Assembly (NCBI GenBank): GCA_016808115.1
Contig: JAEQBH010000990.1
Location: 62,001 to 126,000 of the forward strand
DNA: 64,000 nucleotides
Source of the DNA: Tetrastigma voinierianum
Taxonomy: Eukaryota > Streptophyta > Magnoliopsida > Vitales > Vitaceae
Direction of reading: 5' to 3'
The notes below the pieces were generated by a model. The model ran no database searches and had not been told where the DNA came from. It saw only the letters and a program-made list of their open reading frames with translations. Position 1 is the stretch's first letter. Every line of letters starts with the position of its first letter. The translations under genes were made by a program, and so were the position numbers. Below, piece after piece: positions 11,304 to 20,349 of this stretch.

Positions 11304-12047
11304 TAGGATTCGAGAGAGGAAATCCTTTTAGGACTCCTTAAAGTTTTAGAACCAATTAAGAGTTAAAAATAATAATAAATGAGGAAACAAAATAGAAGTA
11401 TTAAGCAGTTTCATTTGATAGAAAACACACATTATCTGAGGGGATGCTTGGTGAAAGCTTTTGTAAAGCTTATGCTGGAAGCTTTGGAAAGAGAGTTGTG
11501 GAAAGAGAGAGAGGGCTTAGTAGTGAGAGGACTCGGGAGAGCTATATCCCAAATACCTAGAGAAGTTCTCTATTCATAGAGGAAAGGAAGAGGAAAATAT
11601 AAGGGTAAGGATAAGGATAAGTTTAAAGAATCTGATTCCGGGTACTCATTTGGCCCCATCATCAAATCAAAATTTAAATGTTTTCCTTGTACATGGGATA
11701 TGGACAAGAGGAAATTTGGATATTATGGGTTTTTTGATAGACAAATGGACGGTCGCATTTGTCCTTAATAAGGGAATCTTATGAAAAAAAGTGATCTAAA
11801 ATAAAAAATAAAGCTGTTATCTGAGTTGTTTATTTCACAGCTAGCTTTGTCCTTTCTACTTTTTGTCAAATCTTGTCGGGAGGCGACTGTTTTTCTTCAT
11901 GCTTTGTTATCTTCTTCTTGTATTCCACCCATATCAAATCTTTGTCTTATCAAAACTTTTTGCTTCATTCTTATCTTTCTTTTCATCTTCCACTTACATC
12001 TTTTCTACATCTTCCACTCACATCTTTTTCCTTCCATTGATGTCTTC
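11304..12047 (-). promoter_or_regulatory. Pararetroviral intergenic or promoter-like region
   Basis: On the minus strand this follows the viroplasmin-like remnant, interrupted by the Tat element, and precedes the R-like repeat, which is where the pregenomic promoter of caulimovirids sits. It contains direct repeats of a GTRAGTGGAAGATG-type motif (rc of 11,984-12,005 and 12,009-12,030). A third copy is split between 12,043-12,047 and 23,834-23,855. A weak TATA-like CTATGAATAGAG lies near 11,570. The 66-residue + frame at 11,379-11,579 is considered spurious. Promoter activity is inferred from position and repeats only. Confidence 0.45.
12043..12047. repeat. Target-site duplication TCTTC, left
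   Basis: TCTTC immediately precedes the TG of the 5' LTR and recurs at 23,834-23,838 right after the 3' LTR. This is a perfect 5-bp duplication as made by Ty3/Gypsy integrases. Confidence 0.85.
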
Positions 12048-12632
12048 TGATGGGATCTAAAACAACATGGCGCGGGCTTTAGAAACCTTGGCCCAAAGAC
12101 GGGCTTAAGAGTTGATTAGAGGCGAGGCCTGATAAGGCTTGGCCCATGATATCCACATACGCCCAAGTACAGACCGAGGCCGGGAGCCAGTCATGCTAAG
12201 AAGCGGGTGACGTGGGCAGTCGAGAGCCGTATAAAGGAAAGAGCCCAGTCTCATGGTCACTCCTCCACAGATTAGGGAGGAAGGATCTTTCATGATCACG
12301 ACTCTCTAATTATCCCTTAACAGTCGGTTCGCGATAAGAAAAGAAAATCCCTCTCCAATGGGAGAGATACTGTATCATCATCTAACAAGGAAAGTGTCCA
12401 GTGCAATTTATAAATGCAGGTCATTCCCAGGAAATGAGTGCGCATCGACTCATACTAGCGGTTGATCTTTTTCTTGAAGGGAAAGGCGGCTTAAGCATTG
12501 GAGAGGCGGTCGACACGCCCCCGCCGGGTCACCTTGTTTCTTGTTTCTTTTTGCAGATTACGCATCGCATAGACTCGAGAAGGCGGCGCGCCTCACGTGC
12601 GGCTCGGCCAGTCTCGATAGGAAGAAATCTTA
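12048..12632 (+). repeat. 5' LTR of Tat element 1
   Basis: It starts TGATGGGATCTAAAACAAC and matches 23,229-23,833 along its length. A TATA box (TATAAAGG) lies at 12,230. The end is placed at 12,632 because the following bases hold the primer site and the 3' copy ends at the target duplication. The LTRs differ by many substitutions and small indels, so the insertion is not recent. Confidence 0.85.
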
Positions 12633-12636
12633 TCGG

Positions 12637-12655
12637 AGTTTGGCGTCGTTTATTA
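12637..12655 (+). other. Primer binding site, degenerate
   Basis: TTTGGCGTCGTTTA lies a few bases after the LTR and resembles the TGGCGCCGTTG primer site used by Tat/Athila elements, complementary to a tRNA-Asp 3' end. Two mismatches are visible. Element 2 has TGGCGCC in the same place. Confidence 0.6.
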
Positions 12656-12765
12656 GAGCATTTGTTCACTACAAATAAGGCTGATCTCTCGGTGATTCAT
12701 GGTGTCGACTCGGAACATGAGCGAGAGCCATGCCAGCCCCCGAGGATGCGGGCGGGCCGGAGTAG

Positions 12766-13857
12766 ATGGTGACTGACGGGGCGGCTCTCGAGCTCTGCAC
12801 CGGTACCAGCGAGATGGGCGCTCAGGTCTCGCGACCAGCGGTAGTGAGAGGTTGGGAGGAACTCACTCGACATATACAACGCTTGCAGGAGGCTCGACAG
12901 GCCCGCGAAGGTCGCAATACCATTCCATAGGAAGAGCCGCCCAACCACGAGAAGCTCCTCGAGGCGACGAAGAAGAAAAACCAAGCAGAACCGGGGCATA
13001 ACCCAGTCTACCCACCACAGAGGATCACAATGAAGGGATGCCTGATAGGAACGACAGAGGCAATGAACTAACCCCTTATCAACAGGGGATAGGGGAACGA
13101 TCCTGGGAGCAGCGGTTCCGGGACATCCAGAAAGAGCTCAGCCATATGAAAGAGGTTGTAAAAGTAAAAGGCCGAGCTCCAGTCTCCATGGATGCTTTGA
13201 ATGCAATAAGCCAGAATCCCGGATTCACGTAGGGGTACTACCTTCCCTCTCCCGACCAAGTTCGAGAATGCGTAGATCCCGGGCGTTCAGCGGAGCGAAA
13301 GACCCGTGAACCACCTCGATATACAAGAATCGGATGGGTTGCACGACGGATGCGGGACCCTGTGTGTGCTAGAGCCTTCGCTATCCGCGGTAAAGGCCCG
13401 ATCTTGCTTTGGTTGACGGACTTCCACCATTTTCAATCTTGTCTTTCAGAGAGCTCTCCATCGCGTTCATCTCCCACTTCATCGGAGCTAGGACATGCAA
13501 GAAGCTGAGTTATCACTGGTGACCTCATGAAAACCAGAAGACACGAGATCCTACGTGGGAAGGTTAATCTTTGAGTCGCTAAAAGGTAGACATCGAGATG
13601 AGAAATTGGCCAGTCGCGCTTTCATCGCCGGTGGCGTGCGGTCGAAAAGACTTGATGTTCTCCATCTCGAGAGAACCCTCAAGCAAGCATGGTCGAGGAG
13701 TGCTTCATGGCGAGAAATACATCGGCTTGACGAGGAAGCCACTTATACTCCCCAGCGAGGAGCTCTTACGGCCAAGGAGAAAAGCGAGGTGAGAAAAGCG
13801 GCTGCGAAGATTTACGGAGGGGCGGAGAGAACAAGAATGATCCCCAGGGTGAGGTAG
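12766..13857 (+). pseudogene. gag: gag of Tat element 1 (broken)
   Basis: This encodes the structural nucleocapsid polyprotein of the element. A likely start is ATG at 12,766; that frame stops at TAG 12,928-12,930. Gag sequence continues in other frames: RDIQKELSHMKEVVKVKGRA at about 13,108-13,170, a Retrotrans_gag-like segment from 13,380 to 13,560 (FSELSIAF, HFIGARTCK in shifted frames), then RHDEKLA, RSKRLDV and SREP-type pieces to 13,857, where a charged tail ends. At least three frame changes are needed to follow it. Confidence 0.75.
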
Positions 13858-14559
13858 CGTCGAGGGCCCAGCATAGGTCCACCTCAGCCTAAAAGGCTGC
13901 GGCGGTGGTATCCACCTGCTCCTGATTCCACCCCCACGACGGCCTCGGTATCACAGGTCTTACGCGAGGTGTAGCACGAGAAGTTTTTAAGGTGACCATC
14001 TTAGATGAGGACAGACTCGTGAGAGACCTGACCAAGTCTTGTGAGTTCCATAGGGATCATGGGCATCGAGCAGGATAGCGCATCCGGTGGGAAGGAAATT
14101 GAATTCTGATTTGGCGTGGACATCTCCGTATACGTGGCCTCGAAAGGTGAGGACGGGCCAAAACTCCTTTACCTCGTCCGGTAGGCCCATTTCGGCACCA
14201 TGACCCTTAGGAGAAATCCATATGATCTCAGGGGACTGCGGGGTGGGGAATCCAGCTCGACGGGGAAGGCTCATCGCGCAACATCGGTCAGGGAGACAGG
14301 AGGTATAAAAGTGCGGTCAATCGAGCTTCCTCGATTGGACACCGTAACCTTTTCGGACTTTGACATGGAGGCTGCCGGTATCCATGATGACCCGGGTTGG
14401 TAATAGACGTTGTATTATGAAAACAATTCAGTCTTGATCAACAACGGGCTTCGACCGACATCATCTATCGGCACCGTGAAATGGGCATCGAAGGAGAAGG
14501 TAGAATCGGTCGACGCCCGCCTAAGAGAGTTCTCGGGAGAAGAGTCTTTACCCACAGGG

Positions 14560-14872
14560 TCGATCTATTTGGTGCTCGCTGGGAGACCCAGTGCCAGGCC
14601 AAACGGTGGTAAGATTCCTTATAGTAGATGCCCCATCAGCCTACAACATGTTACTAGGCAAGCTCAATGCCATAAGGGCCATTCCTTCTGGATATCATAT
14701 GGTTATCAAATTCCCCACAACAAATGAAGTAGGAATGGTTCGAGGAGACCAGCGCATGGCCAGGGAGTTCTATTCGGCATCAATGAAACAAAAAGCCGTT
14801 GACAGCATCCGCATGGATGAACTCGACATGAGAGATGAATTGGCGCCCGACCTACGCCCTCAGAAGAACTAG
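14560..14872 (+). pseudogene. Aspartic protease region of Tat element 1
   Basis: The frame at 14,591-14,872 contains VRFLIVDAPSAYNMLLGK, then LNAIRAIPSGYHMVIKFPT and GMVRGDQRMAREFY. This is the conserved stretch after the protease active site in Tat/Retand polyproteins. The upstream DTG-type active site is not readable. The open stretch is followed by a stop at 14,870-14,872. Confidence 0.75.
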
Positions 14873-15059
14873 AACTTGTGCAGCTTGGCCAGGCCAATTA
14901 TCTTTGTGCACATCGGATCACAAAATGGCCAGAAGCGAGCATCGAGACCTCCTCATCACTTCTTAAAGCGGGAATGGGGCTTGATCGCTGGACGGGAGGG
15001 ACATGGGAGGAATTGACCTGCGGTAATCCTGTGAGGCGAGAACGTCCAGTCCCTCCTTG

Positions 15060-15830
15060 AGCCGTCAGACAAAAAGAAGTTTCTCCATAAAAGGCAGAAG
15101 GCGATCAATGAAGAAGTCGACAAACTTCTTCAAGCCAATATCGAGGGAGAAGTAGAATACTGCATTGGTTTTGGCTGATGTAGTTCTCATCGGGGAAGAC
15201 AGCGGCAAATGGCGACTCTGCATTGACTTCTGGGTAGCCTTTGGTTGTCGAAGATGGCTTTCCCTGCCTCGGATTGACCTCATAGTGGGTAGCGGTGAGC
15301 CACGAGCTCCCTCCCCTTTATGGATGCTTTTGAATATAACCCGGATAAGAATGGACCCCGGCCGGCCAGGAGAAAACCTCATTCGTGTGGGGCCGAGGAA
15401 CTACTATTACCCAGTGATGCCGCGGGTTGAAGACGTTAGGGCCACTATCAAGGTTAGTGAACAAGATGTTCGAGGCGGATAGGGGCATCAGCGGAGGTAT
15501 CACATAGGCGACATCTTTGGTCGAGTCGGTCGAGGTCGAGCTCACGTAGCCACCTAGGCGGGGGCGTTCCATGTTATGAAGCCAACATATGAGTTAAACC
15601 AGCCGAGTGTGCCTTTGGAGTCTCCGCCGGAAAGTTCTTGGGTTTTATAGTCAATAATCGAGGAATAGAGGCAAATCCAGACAAGATAAAAGTTGTGCTC
15701 AACATGCAACCGCCTTCAAACACTAAAGAAATTCAGCGCCTGATCGGGAGAATAGCTGCGCTAGCGCTTTGTGTCGAGGACGATAATGAATATCGGCCCC
15801 TTTCTTCCCGGGTTTTAAAAGACCTTCGAT
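15060..15830 (+). pseudogene. Reverse transcriptase of Tat element 1 (frameshifted)
   Basis: Pieces in all three frames follow Ty3-type RT order. These are a KAINEEVDKLLQANI-type start at 15,090-15,145; a KWRLCIDF-type motif with LPRIDLIV at 15,205-15,290 (read in one frame at 15,165-15,482); and the thumb/connection KFLGFIVNNRGIEANPDKIK at about 15,628-15,690 followed by TKEIQRLIGRIAAL. The Y-V-D-D box expected near 15,500-15,560 is not readable. This is dead coding sequence. Confidence 0.8.
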
Positions 15831-16251
15831 GGGATGCCGCTGCGAAGAAGCGCTCACAGTGCTAAAGACCTACCTAATTTCTCCCCCCATCTTGGTAAGC
15901 CCCTCCGAAGGAGAACTCCTCATGCTCTACCTAGCCGTTCTAGATTTCTCGACTATCGTACTGAGTCGAAGAGGCGGGATGGGGTGCGGCCCGACCAGAT
16001 CTGTGTGTGGCCAGGAGCTCGAGGCGCGAAGAAGGTATCCGAAGATGGAGAAGTTGATCCTAGTGCTGGTAACCACAGCCAGGAAGCTTCGACCTTACTT
16101 CCAAGCCCACACCAACAAGGTCCCAAAAGAACACCCAATGAAGCAAATACTACACAAGCCAGAGACCTCGGGAAGATTGATAAAATGGGCCATAGAGCTA
16201 AGCGAGTTCGACATCGAATCTGAGCGAAACGTGGTCCAAGGTAGGTTTTAG
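15829..16251 (+). pseudogene. RNase H (Ty3 type) of Tat element 1
   Basis: This one longish frame includes LTVLKTYLISPPILVSPSEG at its start, EARRRYPKMEKLILVLVTTA (in other elements GAEERYPKMEK), and MKQILHKPETSGRLIKWAIE before LSEFDI. These are the usual landmarks of the RNase H attached to RT in Tat elements. The middle part (15,955-16,030) has diverged. A long antisense frame at 15,953-16,489 is a shadow of this region. Confidence 0.8.
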
Positions 16252-16794
16252 TAGATTTTATCATGGGTTCGCCTAGATGGAACCATAGAACTGACCAAAC
16301 TCGCCCCCGACCTCCCATGCGGGTTGTGTCATCATTTGCCAAGCCTTGGAAGCGGTCTGCAGTCTGATTTTGACTTCCCTGGATGGGATCGACGTGGAAA
16401 AAGCACTCAGATTTGGGTTTCTGACCTCCGTCTTGAGGAGCCCGAAATCTGAAGAGCTGTAATAAGCTAGGAAGCAACTTGCCCTCCATGGGCGTCGATT
16501 GGAGGTGTCTGGCTGATTCAGTGGTAGTAAAATAGATAGAAGACTCCTACGAAGCCTAGGGTGAAAAAATGATCCTTTTCAGGTGCGAGAGAATTTGCTT
16601 AAAAAGGATATACGGGTTCGGGTCGAGGCATGTCCCAAGGGTAGAGGAATTCGACGGGGCGGGTCTGCACAGCGAAGTTGGCAATGGCGTCACAGGAGGA
16701 TCTAGGTAGACTGGTACCGGTCGAGCACCTCCCAGAACCCTCGATAAACATCAACAGTGAAGAAGTTTTCCCAGTAATGTCCGAGCCGAGCTGA
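16252..16794 (+). pseudogene. Second RNase H-like segment and linker, Tat element 1
   Basis: Fragments between RNase H and integrase include a DSVVVK-like piece (compare DSQLVVNQ) near 16,515-16,530 and EARGEKM-type linker sequence. Position and length (about 0.5 kb) fit the additional archaeal-type RNase H that marks the Tat lineage. Heavy decay limits certainty. Confidence 0.5.
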
Positions 16795-17990
16795 ATGGAC
16801 CCCATTTGGGATTACTTGATGGACAGAACATTGCCGAGCGATCCGAAGGAGGCGTCCAAGCTCAGAATGAGGTCTGCTAGATTCACCATTCATCGAGGGA
16901 CCCTTTATAAACGAGGCTTTATTACACCCATCCTTAAGTGCGTAGGAAAGGAAGACGCCAATTACATACTTAGGGAGGTGCACGAAGGCATCTATGGTAA
17001 CCACATCGGAGCCCGGGCCTTGGCAGGAAAAACCCTAAGGCAGGGGTACTACTGGCCCACAATGCTCAAAGACGCCACATAATTGGTTAGAAAAAGCAAA
17101 GTCTTTGAGGAGCATGCCAAGATCACTCACCTCCCATTTGAAGTTTGTATTTTAATCCTGGCCTTTGACCTTTTCGTGATGAGGGGCTAGACAATGGGGC
17201 CCCTACCCATTGGAAGGGCCGGTCTGAGTTTATTATTGTGGAGTGGACTACTTCATCAAGTGGGTCGGCGGGAGCCCTTGCAACGATCATAGAGGAAGGT
17301 GCGTAACCGTCTTGCGTTCCGCAATATACGGGTTGGGATCCAGAGGTCCACTGGTATCGATGACGGAAACTTGATTCGACAATCCTAAGTTCAGGGATTT
17401 TTGCGCCGAGCTTGGGATTAAGAATTACTATTCCTCCCCAGCTCATCCGCAGTCCAATGGACAAGCGAAAGTCACTATAAGGACTCTTAAGGCAGCATTG
17501 AAGACGAAGTTGGAAAATTTAAAGGGAAAACGGGTAGAATATCTCCCTGAATTATTATGGGCATACAGAACTACACGCAAGTCTACAACCCAAGAAACTC
17601 TGTTTGCCCTGGCGTTTGACACCAAGACAGTGGCCCTTGTCGAGGTTGGGCTCAAATCACCAAGAGTAGAGTTCGCAAATGTCGAACACAACGAGGAGAT
17701 TCTCCGCATAAACCTTGATCTCCTAGAAGAAGCATGACGAGTTCTAAAGCGTCTTCGAGGACTATCATCGAGCGACAAGGTACTGACGGAAGGGTCGGGT
17801 TTAACGGTTTCAAGCTTGGCGGGCCTAGTCTTTGAAAAAACTCCTGCCCGGCGGAAAGACCCCACACGGAAACTAGGACCCCGATTGGGAAGGACTACAT
17901 CATTATCACAGTATGCGACTTGGCAAGCTATGAACTCCAAACGAAGAAGGAAAGACCACCTCATTCACAGGCAAGGCACCTGACGATTCT
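16795..17990 (+). pseudogene. Integrase of Tat element 1, catalytic Glu replaced by Lys
   Basis: The frame at 16,795-17,082 carries the zinc-binding HHCC N terminus (LREVHEGIYGNHIGARALAG, then YYWPTM). The core is read in pieces: FCAELGIKNYYSSPAHPQSN at about 17,400-17,460, then GQAKVTIRTLKAAL, and the frame at 17,498-17,737 with GKRVEYLPELLWAYRTT. In this family the motif is normally N-G-Q-A-E-V. Here codon 17,468-17,470 is AAA (Lys) where the third acidic residue of the D-D-E triad stands. The C-terminal part (GDLVL-type) is frameshifted at 17,740-17,960. Confidence 0.85.
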
Positions 17991-18779
17991 TCCGTAGGCC
18001 TCCAGTTGTAACTTTTAATAAAATAATCAAGTTTTACTTTTATTGAATAATAATCTTTGTGATCATTCTCCAGCACCTTACTACTCTAGTAGATCTGCAT
18101 CAAAATTGAAAAAGTAAAGTGACAGGCTCATTTCGAGAGGCCTGTAAAGTTACATAGCAACCACGCATGTTTCCAAAGTTCTACTTTTATTTCAAAGAAA
18201 GTAGCCGGTTGTGTAGAAGGCCCTGTCCAAACAATAGTTCCTACACATCTCGGAAGTTACAAACCACCAGCTGTGAAACAACTTCCAAGCAAAAACCACA
18301 AGAAAGAAAAAAGAGAAGGAAAAGAAGAAAAGGAAGAAAAGAGAAAAGAGGGGAGGAGAGGTATAGCAGGAGAAGGCGGGACTTAAAACTTTTTCTTTGA
18401 GCACGCTGCCCCCTCCGAACATGTCCACGAATTGACTCCATCAAATGGCGGGACTAAGGGAACAACCACGACTCCATAATGGGAGGGACTGAGGAGGAAA
18501 AACCTGACTCAGACAAGCGCGGATCACGAATCGAGCATTCGGCTATGAATGCCATACGGACCGGCGTAGGCGCAATCGGACCCGGAAGCTTCATCATGTT
18601 TAACTACAGCAACGTGAGGGGCGGCTGAAGCGGATAACATACCTTAGAAGGAAGGCGAATATTTATAAAGAAGCTTGAGTACCTTGGGAAGTCACACAGT
18701 CCGTTCTAGTTCTCCATAGACTGGCATTAAAGCCACGTGCACGTTCCCAAGAGAAAGAAGACGAAACAACTCATAAGTA
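17991..18779. other. 3' untranslated stretch of Tat element 1
   Basis: This is non-coding between integrase and the tandem repeats. It contains a purine-rich block at 18,295-18,375, with a polypyrimidine complement that produces spurious antisense frames. No domain is recognisable. Confidence 0.6.
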
Positions 18780-20110
18780 GAATAGCTCGGGGCAAGTAAC
18801 TCAGTTCTAAAGGCCTTAAAGCACAAAGGCCATGTAACTGCAAGGCCATGCAGCTCGAGTTCTAAGAACCTTAAAGCTCAGGCCGTATAGCCCGGGATGC
18901 CATTACAGCTCGATTCAAAAAAGCCTTAAAGCTCAAAAAGCCATGTAGCCCAAGAGCCAAGTAACTCAGTTCAAAAGAGCCTTAAAGCTCAGAAGGTTAA
19001 ATAGCCCAGGAGCCAAGTAGCTCAGTTCAAAAGAGCCTTAAAGCACAAAAGGCCAAATAGCCCAGGAACCAAGTAGCTCAGTTTAAAAGAGCCCAACAGC
19101 TCATAAGGCCATATAGCCCAGGAGCCATGCAGCTCAGTTCAAAAGAGCCTTAAAGCTCAAAAGGCCATGTAGCCGGAGCCATCTGACTCGATTGAAAAGA
19201 GCACTTAAAGTTCGAGCCGAATAACTAGAAGCCAGTAGCTCGGTTTAAAAAGAGCCCAACCCATTTCCTTAAGAGCTATGTAGCCTAGGAGCCATCTGTC
19301 GGTTAAGCCTTAGCTGAAGCCGTATGGCAGAGGCAATGCTTCGGTTAGAGCCTTAAAGCTCAGGCGAATAGCCTAGGAATTTAAGTAGCTCTGTTTAAAA
19401 GAGCCCAATAGCTCATAAGGCCATGTAGCCCAGGAGCCATGCAACTCGGTTCAAAAGAGCCTTAAAACTCAAAAGGCCATGTAGCCCAGGAGCCAAGTAG
19501 CTCAGTTCAAAAGAGCCTTAAAGCTCAGACGGAGCCGCACGGAGCGAGTAACTGGTTAAAAGAGCTGACGACTCATAAGGCCATGTAGCCTAGGAGCCAT
19601 GTAGCTTAGTTCTAGAGCGCCTTAAAGCTCAGGCCGTGGCAAGAGAGCCATGCAGCTCGGTTGAAAAAGAGCCTTAAAAACCAGAGGCCAGAATAGCCTA
19701 GGAGCGAGTAGCTCGGTTTAAAGAACCCGACTATTTCGTAAGGCCATGTAGTCCGGGGCCATGCGGCTTAGTTCAAAGGGCCTTAAAGCTCGAGGCCCAG
19801 AATAAGCCAGGGAGCTGATCATCTGGGTTTAAAGACGACGACTCATAAAGCCATGGTCAAGGCCATGCGATAGTTCAAGAGCCTTAAAGCTCAGGCGTAT
19901 GGCCTAGGAGCCCAGTAGCACGAGTTCGAAAAGGGCCTTAAAGCTCGAGGCCCAGAATAACTGGGACAAGCAACTCAATTTTGAGAGCCCAGTGACAAAA
20001 GGCCAAAATAGCCTAAGGCGAAGTAGCTCGGTTCTAAAAGCCTAGCGTATGAAATTGCTTAACCCAGCCATGTAGCTTCGATTCATAAGAACTTCGATAA
20101 GCTCGGTCAG
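18780..20110. repeat. Degenerate tandem-repeat array, about 60-bp units
   Basis: About twenty imperfect copies of a unit built on AGCTCAGTTCAAAAGAGCC, then TTAAAGCTCAAAAGGCCA and TGTAGCCCAGGAGCCA. Copies are clearest at 18,960-19,170 and 19,400-19,530 and fade to both sides. Each unit contains short inverted words (GAGCC/GGCTC, AGCT). Hypervariable tandem repeats in this 3' region are a known feature of Tat/Ogre elements. Confidence 0.85.
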
Positions 20111-20349
20111 TAGAGCCCGATGAAACCCGGTTTAAACCTATAAAACCGGATAGGTGGGAGCCACGAAACCGAAACTAAACCTGCAGTAGCTCGACTATTT
20201 ATATGACGAGTAAAAGCTCGAGAAGCCCGCGCGAAGCCACGAATTCGTAATAAAACGATAAGTCGAAGGTGTAATAACGAATATCGCGTATCAACAAAAT
20301 CGAGTTAGCAATATAGATTCGAGGCTCGGGGCGAAACTAGCAAGATTAC

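Noticed and set aside
11379..11579. A 66-codon + strand frame upstream of Tat element 1
   Set aside because: It lies in the pararetroviral intergenic region on the wrong strand and has no domain.
15953..16489. A 178-codon minus-strand open frame
   Set aside because: It lies opposite RNase H coding sequence of Tat element 1 and shows no recognisable domain; it is a shadow frame.
17443..17964. A 173-codon minus-strand open frame
   Set aside because: It is antisense to the integrase core and C terminus, which are clearly recognisable on the + strand.
18167..18444. Charged or hydrophobic mirror frames around 18.2-18.4 kb
   Set aside because: They arise from a purine-rich tract with no domain.
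18780..20110. Possible CRISPR-like array because of repeated units
   Set aside because: The units are contiguous and diverged, with no unique spacers, and the context is a plant retrotransposon.
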